Shown: positions 1 to 9,700 of the stretch, piece by piece
How positions within the stretch are numbered: the first letter of the stretch is position 1
Layout: each line of letters begins with the position of its first letter
Source: Dirofilaria immitis
Taxonomy: Eukaryota > Nematoda > Chromadorea > Rhabditida > Onchocercidae
Reading direction: 5' to 3'
Length of the DNA: 64,000 nucleotides
Assembly (NCBI GenBank): GCA_024305405.1
Contig: JAKNDB010000068.1
Coordinates: forward strand, 3,534,501 to 3,598,500
The notes under the pieces: generated by a model
The model's input: only the letters and a program-made list of their open reading frames with translations
What the model was told of the DNA's origin: nothing
Databases searched by the model: none
Translations under genes and position numbers: made by a program

Positions 1-40
1 CTTTTTCTTTTATTTTTTTCATTTCATATTTGTTTCATTG

Positions 41-48
41 TGCGTGTG

Positions 49-94
<46 letters not shown>

Positions 95-122
95 ACGTGT
101 GTATGTATGTATATGTATGTGT
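41..122. repeat. (GT)n microsatellite
   Basis: A dinucleotide GT run, nearly pure at 51-90, passes into mixed GTAT repeats to about 122. It is simple-sequence DNA at the left edge of the window. Confidence 0.95.
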
Positions 123-228
123 TTTGTGTATAATTTTTTTACTTGCAAATGATGAAAAAATTTATTTCCATGAATGAAACTTACGCTTAAAATTATTCAG
201 CTTTATATCAATCCACTTTTTTTCTCAG

Positions 229-452
229 TGCTACTTCGTCCGTTAATTATAAACCACCATGGATGAGGAAAAAGCCTAAAGAAACTAAAAAAAAAACTAT
301 CGGTTATTTTATGTAAGAAAAAGTTTCCGGCACTGATCAATTTGCCCCTTATTATGACCAACGGAACCGAAGATTTTCCTACTGTCTCGAAATATACACT
401 AAAGCAGAAAGAAAAATTGAGTCAGGAATTACGGATGATATGCAAGTATTAG
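229..452 (+). CDS. Candidate 3' coding exon of an unidentified gene
   Basis: A pyrimidine-rich acceptor (tttttttctcag) ends at 228. The following frame reads NYKPPWMRKKPKETKKK up to a run of ten A at about 286-295. Beyond the run, a second frame reads LINLPLIMTNGTEDFPTVSK and then a lysine/glutamate-rich stretch ending KLSQELRMICKY and TAG at 450-452. Joining the two frames needs two extra bases in the A run. Base composition is more GC rich than the surroundings, which is why I list it. A rival frame stays open to a TGA at 470-472. I do not recognise the product. If real, it is the end of a gene entering from the left and converging on TMEM147. Confidence 0.3.
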
Positions 453-649
453 ATTCCCAAGAATCATACTGAAAAAGAAACATTTAAGATAAGCACTATT
501 TCCATTTATTGTTTCTATTGATAAGTTGAATGACAGTCAGCGTACCTAATGGTTTATAATTAACGTATAAGTGAAGGAACTTATATGTCAACCTGCCGAT
601 GTTTGGAAAACATCGCAGTAAATTTCTGAAAAAATCAGGAACAGTAGCA

Positions 650-687
650 AGTATTACCAGAATAATTTGTAGTATTCTGGTAATACT
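650..687. other. Perfect 15-bp hairpin between convergent gene ends
   Basis: The arm AGTATTACCAGAATA at 650-664 is repeated exactly as its reverse complement at 673-687, with an 8-base loop. A smaller hairpin (CGATGTTT/AAACATCG) lies just before it at about 597-615. The position is past the TMEM147 stop codon, so it would sit in or just after the 3' UTR. Its role is unknown. Confidence 0.8.
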
Positions 688-865
688 ACTCAAATTTCGG
701 CATTTGCTAACTCTATTATTTATTCCAGTGATTAATGGTGCAAAAAAAGAGCAGATCATCATAAATCGGATTTCTGCCGAATGACTTGTTTTTGCTTTAA
801 GCAGAAGCTTTCACATCAAATGGTCTCACAGTACATTTTCTCTTTCAAAAATACCGAACTTTCTT

Positions 866-2727
866 CTAATTGCGGTATTGCGTGAAATGCGTTCCAAGTG
901 ATGAGTATGCAACCAATGTTCCTGCCGCAAGTCCTGTAGTAAATGCAGCCTTTGCTCCAAGTAAAGTCCAAGATCGAAGATCCAAATATACAACAGCAGC
1001 TCTGAATTACAAAATATTCATTACATTTTTCCAAACTTAAATTTAAGAGCATAAAAACTTATGATATGATCAAAACATTACTTCAATATTAATGAATAAC
1101 AAAATATATTCAGTCGTTTTAATTGAAAATTTGAATTCAACTAGATACGCTAGTAGGCTCTTTTCTCCCTTTCCAAATCTGTACCAATGCTGCCATGGCT
1201 TCAAAGAAATCTGTACGACAAACGAAGCATTTATTTTTAAATTGCCGATGAACTTACTGTTCAACAAATTCACGAAAAACACAGAGCGCAATTAATAAAG
1301 CAACTATTCGTCTCATTCCTAATCGCAGATCATTACGAGTGAATAGCCATACCAATGCTGCCATGGCTTCAAAGAAAAAAGATTAAAACAGACAAACTTT
1401 CTGATGATTTTTACTAAACAATATGTTTTCTCTCCTTAATTCTTATGCCATTTCTCTTTAAAAAGCTTGGGTAAGATGTAAGTTACTGAACAAAGCAGTT
1501 TTTCAGTAACTGTACAAAAGCGAAAAAATAAAATGAATTATTCATTAGGGAAGTACGATATTTCAATCTTCAAAAAATAAAGGAGCTAAAATAACAGAAG
1601 AGAAAACTATACCAACGTAAAAAATTAGATCAATATTGGAATTTAGAGCCATCTGAATATATTTCCAATGAAATGCCATCGCTCGAGCGCCAGCCCAAAA
1701 CCGACTAGACGACTGGCTACACTGAAATAAACTTTCTAGAGCAATATCATTTGGATTAACATGCAAAATTTATTCAAGCAATTGACTTGATAATATTTTT
1801 TCAACAAATGAATATTGCTAGGATTTACATCCTCCTAAGTCAAATCTGAACTCTGAAATTAACCGAAAAAAAATAAATAAACGGAATTTATCCTTGTTCT
1901 CTCAAAAGTTCTTTTCATCATAGCTAAGACAAGAAGAGATAGCATGTAAAAAAATTAGAAAGCCATATTACTAATACTAACCAAATCTCTGAGGATTAAA
2001 TGATAAACGCATTATTTAGTCAACAACTAACTTTCAATTTGCAAATGCAAAAATATACTGTTAAGAAATAAATGTAGAACAAATAACAATATCTGAAAAT
2101 TACCTATGAGCAAAAGCCCAGCCCAAACCAACAGCCAAGAACCGAACCTCACTTTTACCCGCCATAAGATAAACGATCACAGCATGCAAACCCATTACGT
2201 CGAAGATATCAGCACTTGCTTTCATCAATTCCTAAATACAAATTTTGAAAATTCAGACCACACACACCTGAAGATCTAATTATATCCGTTAAATTTAACA
2301 AAGCCTACCAGAAAATAAATCACATTTTACCGTATTTTCCAACAAACCAGTTATCTTTTAACCAGTAAAGATGCAAAATATAAATCAAAACTAAAATATA
2401 TAATTTAAGCTTAAACATTCAGTCCAAAAGAAATCAAAATGCAAATATAAAGTCAAAATTCGATTCAAAATTTGGACTGAAAATAAAAGTTCTATAAAAA
2501 AGTTAAAATCCATAAATGTACCGGAACCAAATCAAATCCATTAGCATCGCTGGCTGGAAAGAACGTTGCAAGGACAAGCATTTTGCAGAGTTGTGTCAAA
2601 AATATGCCAATGCAGCGTGAGCACATTTCCATATGGAACAATACTCTGATAAGCCGGAATACCTGTACGCGATAAAATATGGTGCGTATGATAGTGTTAC
2701 GCAATTCACAAAGTGAAGAAACGTCAT
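866..2727 (-). CDS. TMEM147: TMEM147, subunit of the BOS translocon-associated complex
   Basis: Five minus-strand exons at 2522-2727, 2104-2231, 1613-1721, 1258-1366 and 866-1001 give about 229 residues, against 224 in human. The family partners nicalin and NOMO at the ER translocon and helps insert multipass membrane proteins. Diagnostic stretches are an N terminus MTFLHFVNCVTLSYAPYF, then YSGLSEY, QLCKMLVLATFFP, GARAMAFHWKYIQMALNSNI and a C-terminal hydrophobic segment ending THFTQYRN. All introns are GT-AG and all phases agree once two bases are restored: one in the A run at 2598-2602 (exon 1) and one in the A run at 1697-1700 (exon 3). As printed, exon 1 is 206 nt where homology needs 207, and exon 3 is 109 nt where it needs 110. 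The start is certain because it aligns with the family start and directly follows a splice acceptor. HELQ is divergent, upstream. Confidence 0.93.
1182..1209 (-). repeat. Intronic 28-bp copy of the TMEM147 exon 4 acceptor
   Basis: The 28 bases at 1182-1209 are identical to 1350-1377. The source copy spans the last bases of intron 3, its acceptor AG and the first 17 bases of exon 4. The extra copy lies inside intron 4, so a second functional-looking acceptor sits 168 bp downstream in the gene. Confidence 0.85.
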
Positions 2728-2740
2728 CTGAACGTGAAAA
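2728..2740 (-). promoter_or_regulatory. Probable trans-splice acceptor abutting the TMEM147 start codon
   Basis: On the minus strand TTTTCACGTTCAG is followed immediately by the ATG that aligns with the TMEM147 family start. A 3' splice site with no 5' UTR behind it is typical of nematode spliced-leader addition. An ordinary non-coding 5' exon is the alternative. Confidence 0.6.
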
Positions 2741-3778
2741 TGAGAAAATATTTATGAGACGAAAATAATCACGCGCGCAATTGGATTTTCTTCTGGAAAA
2801 TATCATTTTATACTATTATACTATTTGATTTTATACTATTTGAAGTGATGGAAATCTTCCGCATATTTAAATGCTTGTTCATAAAATGTAACTAACTAAA
2901 TTCACAATATGTGATTATTTATTTAGATTTATATCCACATTCATACCATATAGAAATGCTAAGTGTAAAGGCTTGTGCATTATTCTCACCGTAGATAACA
3001 TATTGCGATCACTTTCATCAATTCATTCAACTCATTTACATACGTAACGACAAGTGAAATATGTTAGCAGTCTTTACATAATTTTTGAAATCTTTATATA
3101 GTTCCAGAATAAAAATTTAAACCCACTTTTTATTTTCAAGTCATATCTGATTTCAAATTATCAACTCGATATGCAACTACCTCCTACGGTTTTTACATTT
3201 TTTTAACGAAATAAATTTTTATCTATTAATTCCATCTAGGGCGATGAAATCTCGACTGATTTAAAGAGTCATTTTAGATTTAGCTTGGTTCATGTAATTC
3301 AAGATATACAAATTTAAAGAGAATTTAAATTCAGTCGAGATTTCATTCTCTAGATAGAGAATTTAAAAGAAAGAGAATTTAAAAGACTTAGGAACAACTC
3401 TGAATAAAAACTTATTTCGTTTAAAAAAAAAAGAAAAAAAACGAATTTTTGTTTGGCTATGATTTCATACTATCTTTTTTCAGCTTGTCGCTTTTGATTA
3501 AACATTTGTATTAAATTGTCATTTATTTGCCCAATTCTAAACTATTTAATCTGATTGAAGTTTGACTATTGCCTAATGTTGTAGGAAAGAAAATTAAAAG
3601 TTTCATTAGCTATAATTATACCAAAAATAGTTTAAAGAACTGCAAACACTTACAGTATGCCTACACAACTTATAGAAAGAAATTTTTATTACTAAAATAA
3701 AACAGCCCGTTAAAATCTCTACTAATGCTGTAATAATTTTAACGGACCGTAATTGGGGTAAGAAGGAGAGGAGGTAAA
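2741..3778. promoter_or_regulatory. Divergent TMEM147-HELQ intergenic/promoter region
   Basis: About 1.05 kb separates the two start codons, so both promoters must lie here or overlap. I see no convincing ORF in it; short minus-strand open frames at 3606-3836 look random. The only structured feature is the inverted repeat at 3234-3355. No TATA box or initiator stands out from the A+T-rich background. Confidence 0.5.
3234..3355. repeat. Imperfect 32-bp inverted repeat with 58-bp spacer
   Basis: The left arm 3234-3265 contains ATGAAATCTCGACTGA. The right arm 3324-3355 carries the same core inverted (TCAGTCGAGATTTCAT). About 28 of 32 positions pair. It lies near the middle of the divergent promoter region. 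It could be a small inverted-repeat transposon remnant or a hairpin-forming regulatory site. Confidence 0.8.
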
Positions 3779-6700
3779 ATGGCGGAGTGGTTTGGAAAAC
3801 TTTGTTTGTAAGTTTGAAGTAAGGGAGTGGTATCATTAATAGAAGTGTAACAGTGTTTACTAAGGATTTCTAGATAGTATATTGTAAGGGACTGTTGAAG
3901 TTTAAAAACACAACGGTGATAGCCTTCGAGAATAAAAAGTAATATCAGTTAGATGCGAAGAGACAGATTGATAAAATTGAGGGTTATGTTAGTGAATTAT
4001 TGTTATTATTTGTGATAATCATTGAGAGAAAGGAAACGCTATTGCACAGAGTATAAAATAAGAAGGAAACTTATCATTTGATGATATGCATTTCGAAGAA
4101 AAGATAAATTAAATAGATAGCAATTTTTAAAATTTTTTTAAATACTAGCCTGTTTAGAGTTTTGCATTCTTGAATATCTTGTTCCGGTTAAAATAAATTC
4201 GTTCTGTTATATTTCAAGAACGAATAGAAAAGAAATGTTGTTTTGTATTTCGAGAACGGATAAAAAGAGGAAAAAAGCAAGTAAGATTTATTGGAACTCT
4301 GTCATAATTCTTCCAAAAAAGTAATGAACAGATAGATTAAGTAAATGAATAAACAAATAAATAAGCATGGGATTTATTATATTATTTTTAGATCTAATTA
4401 ATTTGTCCAAAAAGAAAAAACGAAGCATGTCTCCTCGAATTCGATCCTCATCAGTCTTTTCGGATAATTATGATATTATGAAGAAAACACCAACGAAAAA
4501 TTATTGTACCATGGCAACGATAACATTTCCGTTTCTTCTGAAATAACCTTGGAAAAACAAGGAAATCGCCGAGGTTTTTATTTTTCTTTTGTTTTGTTAA
4601 AAATTGAACTAAAAATTTCTGTTTAATTAATAAAATTTTTTATCCAATAAAAGGAAAATTTATGTCATTTGTCTAACATTATGTCTTGTTAATTAATCAT
4701 TTAAAATTGGAATTTATTGGGTTTTCAAGTTGTTTTACAAATTTGGAATTTCGTAAGCTTTCAAAAAGTAATTTTGAAATAAGTGAGATGAATCAGTAAT
4801 TTTGTTTTGCACGTTTTAAATTTACATGTAAATATTTTAATTTATTATGCATAATAAAATAAGCAAAGTAAAATGTCGATATCGTTTTACATAATAAATT
4901 AATGAAATCTAAATTAATGAAGCTTATGGATAGACAAAATAATGAAATGGGAAATTGCTGTATTTCTAGACATATTGCTTTATGAAAATCTGTCATTTTA
5001 TTATTTCAGATTATCTGCAATAAAATGCAAATCTCAATTACGCCCGAAGCGCGCATCACATCCAAGAAATTGTTTGAAAAATTCAAAATACCGGTAATAG
5101 AGCAGCAGAATACAGGTATTCATAAAGAAATCGTAGATTGTTTTCTTTTCTTTCTGTGAAATTATGTAAATGTTCTTTATATGATAATTTGAAATTTTTG
5201 GCATATTATATTTGCTTTTCTTCATTCTATCTTTTTCGGAATTTTTCGAATCCAATAGTTTTCAGATTTAGCTTCATTCAGTTCGAGAGAAAACGAAGTG
5301 GACAGACAAGCAATTAATTCTTCGTCATCGACTCAAATTCAAGTTGACATGCAAGTAAATTTATTTCTCATTTCCTTCTTGTTTTTTTTCTTTTTTAGTA
5401 GAGGAAGAAAATTTAACAAGAAAATAAGTGCTTAAAGTAGAGACCAGAGAAATATAATTTGACCTGTCTTAATTTCATTGCGAAACCATCTCTTATTAAA
5501 AGGATAATAGCTTAAAAAAATTTTTTTCATGTTTTGATCAATTAACAGAGTTTTCAGGACGGTAATTCTGATTCTCTTTGCATTCTTTCGGCTAGCACAT
5601 CTCGACGAGATCCGTACGAAGAGATGAAAAATATTTGCGAGATTTACAAAAGCTTACGAAAGATTTCAACATTTTACGGTGTGTAATTTGTGTTATTTTC
5701 TGTCCCTTATAGATGTGTAATTCATTCCCTTTCTTTGCCTCTAGCAGTTTCCCGTATTATCGAACTATTCTAGGAATGTTTTTCCATGGAACTAAAGTAA
5801 TAATAAGTACAGTTGAGCAAATACTGCAGTGACAACTTAGAATTTTCTTTTAATCATTTCTAATTTGCGAGGTATAGGAATCCTTAATCTTTTATCTTTC
5901 CTTTTAATTTAAGAATGTTATTTCTATTATTTCTAGAATGGCAGAAGCAATGCTTAAATGATAAAAATTTAATAAATGGTACAAACATGATTGTATCGAT
6001 GGCAACCGGTGCAGGGAAAACTCTTATTGCAGAGGTTCATTCTTTTTCAATATAATATTTCTGTTGTTGAAATATGAAGCTACTAATACGTAAATATCTA
6101 GAGATCTTTCAGAGTTTTCGACTTTGCAGAGATTTTAGAAAAGGCACTCGACTGTTAGTATGGAATGATTTCGTTAGTTGATTGATTCTTATTGGTCAAC
6201 TGATAATAAATATAGGATGCCGAAAATGCCATAATTGCGAACTTTCAGATTATGATGTTACGAGAAGTGATTGTCCGGCGAAGGAATTGCATCCTTATCG
6301 TACCATATATTGCAATCGCTCAAGAAAAGTAAGTTCTTACGCAGATTAGAAAATATTGCAATAAAAGTGAGAGATATGGAATTTATAAATTCTCAAGATA
6401 ATCTTGTTGCTCAAACTTTGTATATTTTACTGCATTGAATTTTTAATTTATGATACTCATTTGAAATTTGTGTTCAGCTCACTGTCATTCAGATTCGAAA
6501 GATTTTAATTAATTACATGAATTTAGGTTTATTCACTATTACATGAATTTAGGTTTATTCACTATCATTTTTGGAGAATAAGCTCAATGTTTGCGTGGAA
6601 GAATATGCTGCAAGCAGAGGTTCGCGTTTTAGTTATCACTATTTGCTTGTCATTTTTAAACTTGAAATTATGAATTGAATGCTGTTTTCATAAATCAATA

Positions 6701-9700
6701 ACATTTTATTTTCGAAAGCTCTAAAAACTCCAAAAGACACCGCAGATTAGAAATCTGAAGAAAATCCAAATTCTGAATAATTGATTTTGCATTTTTTTTT
6801 TTTAGCAAAAACTAGTTTTCTGCTAGAGGGTAATGACGATGAAACATTTTTCGTAGACTTTAATTAAATTAGTAAAGAGCCATTGAAGCTTACGAACGTA
6901 CTCGAATTTTAACTGCTTTGCAATACTAAGTCGAGTGATCATATTACAACAAATGATTAGTAGGATTCTATACTGAAATCATTATGGAAGGTAAAAAAGA
7001 AAAAAAAGAAAAAAACAAAAACATGTTCATTGCATCTTCGTCATTATTGAATGACGGAACAAAATGATTATTTAGTTTATTGAAGCTTCAGGAAATCTGT
7101 TCGGAATCGGTATATATTTCAGGTCGTTTACCTCCAATTAAACGTCGCAGAAGAAGATCTATATATGTTGCAACTATTGAGAAAGCAAATATGTTAATTA
7201 ATAGTTTGATAGAAATGGATCGCATTGATGAAATTGGAGTTGTTGTGGTAGATGAAGTAAATAATATGCGATTAATCAGTCTTTCATAATTCTTAATTCT
7301 CGATTTTAGTAATTTTTATTGTGAAAAGGCCCGAAAAATGTATTTTAATTTTATGATTGCATATAACGTGCGGTTTTTTTGTTGTCTATTTTTGCTGTAG
7401 ACGCAAAAGATCTTATGGCTCGAGAAATGTATGTGAAAGTTTTGAAATATAGAGTCGGGTTTAGGTTTTCAAATTTTATCAAGGTTCGTCAGTTGATAAT
7501 CCTTATCTTAAAAAATTTTCAGTTGCATATGATAGGAGAAAATAATCGAGGAGCAGTTATTGAACAAGAGCTAACTAAATTTATGCGAAAAGGTTGTGAG
7601 TTTTTTCTAGTATGATTTTATATTATAAATAGGAGAAAAGATGTTTTGGGGAAAAGTACGAAATGCATTTTTATGCAAAAATTAAACATTTTCTAATTAA
7701 ACAAATTTATGGGAAAAAATAAATGTATTTCATCATATTAGCTGATATTCAACTATTGAGATTTTTAAGAATTTCATTTGATATGATATAATGTTCAGGA
7801 AATGGTCAAATAATTGGTATGTCAGCAACTCTTGCAAATGTTGAACAGCTTTCAAGATTTCTGAATGCATCGGTATTTTCAACGAAATTTCGCCCCGTAA
7901 GTATGCAGCATTTTTATCAATTAAGCAAAACAAGCGATTTATTGAAACTTTTTCTGACGAGATAAGAAGCAAATTATGAAAAATATTTGGTCATCCAATA
8001 CATATGACTCAATTATTTCATTTTCAGAACATTTGTAATTCAAATTCTTTCTAGGTTAAACTGATAGAGAAAGTGAAGATTGAGAACTCGTTATATACAG
8101 TACAACCAGAGGGAAATTGGAATTCGAAGTGAATTTAGGTGAAAATGTGAGTGTTATTATATTCTAAAGTTTGATATTATGATCCTTTTATTTTACTGGC
8201 TTATTTGATTGATGCGCTTTATCGAGCTGTTAATTTCAGTATTGATGCGTTTCTTTTTTGATACACCATATTGATAATTTTTCAGAAATTAAAAATCGTG
8301 ATCCAGATGGACTGGTACCTTTGTTACGTGATATCGTACCAAAACGATCAGTTCTGATTTTTGTCCAACCAAACAGAATTGTGAAAATGTTTGTAAAATG
8401 TTGTCACATCTGATGCCAAAGTTTGTTCTTTTATCTTAGCTATTTGAAATCTATAGTGTAATTCTCTAGAAGTGCTTTGATATTAAAAATTGGTTCAGTT
8501 TTCACTAGCATAAAATAAAGTCGCAAATTATCAATTTTTTCCAAGTTGGCATCAGGTTTCAAGTTTAAAATGTTTTCATAAATTTTAATTTATTAATTCA
8601 GGAGTGTTCGAGAACATAGAAAACCCGAAAAATAACTGCATTAAGGGCCTTAAAAAGTGAGGAAGATGGAAGGCTTTCTTCTTTGTTAGAATTAAGCATC
8701 ATGCGTGGTGTTGCATATCATCATAGTGGTTTAACAGCCGACGAAAGAAACATTATTGAAGGCGCTTTTCAGGTGACTATGGCAAATTGAAGTTTTTTTG
8801 TCCGAATTTTGTAATGATTGAAAAGTGAGATATGAAACTCAATTCAGTGGAACTCCAGTTTTATTTGGCCATAATTTAGATTAGGCTTTAAAATTATAAA
8901 TGATTCAGTTTAAAAAACAAAACTATGCTTCCAAATAAATCACAATTTTAATATTTATAGGATGGAATCATCAATGTTATCTGCTGTACCTCAACTCTAG
9001 CAGCGGGAGTTAATCTTCCGGCACGGCGAGTAATAATCAAAGCTCCATTCGTTGGCAAAGAATCGCTTCGTAAAGCTCAATATCTGCAAATGATCGGTCG
9101 TGCTGGCCGAGCTGGTTATGATGACATAGGCGAAGCAGTTACAATTGTACATTCTGGTTATGAAAAAGCAAGGTAATACTTCCAGTTGGTATATTTTAAA
9201 CAAGTCTATCAATAATATTATGAATTTTCCTATAGGTTCGTAAAGAATTGTTTTTTGTAGAAGGAAAACATAAGAGAATATATAATTTTTAAAATCCTAA
9301 GGTGATCATTGTATCCCATTTAGGTAAATTGGTAATCATGGCAATCTCCAAGTATTGATTCTGGCTGTCCTTTTTTTTAAATTATTATACGAAGAACTTT
9401 TCTGAATATTTACTCAACCGATTTTTTTCAACAATTTTTGGTTTGGATTTTGATGTTTTATTTTAGTTTTTAGATATGATTAATGGACCTTTACCAGAAT
9501 GTAATAGCTTATTAAATGAACCATCAATATTTTCGTCATTTCTTCTCGACTTGATCTCATTGAAGGTTAGTGATTTTATGGTTTCTTTTCTTTTCCGGTA
9601 GCATTGATTTAAAAACTTTTTTTTCGGTATCAAAGAAAAATATTACATAAAATTTCTCTTCAGATAGCGCAACGGTTGGAAGAACTGGAGTTTATAGTGC

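Noticed and set aside
3606..3836. Minus-strand 76-codon frame in the divergent promoter
   Set aside because: No homology is recognised. It overlaps the proposed HELQ first exon on the other strand, and its codon texture is poor.
5034..5255. Minus-strand 73-codon frame over HELQ exons 4-5
   Set aside because: It is antisense to exons that fit HELQ phase, and so is a shadow frame.
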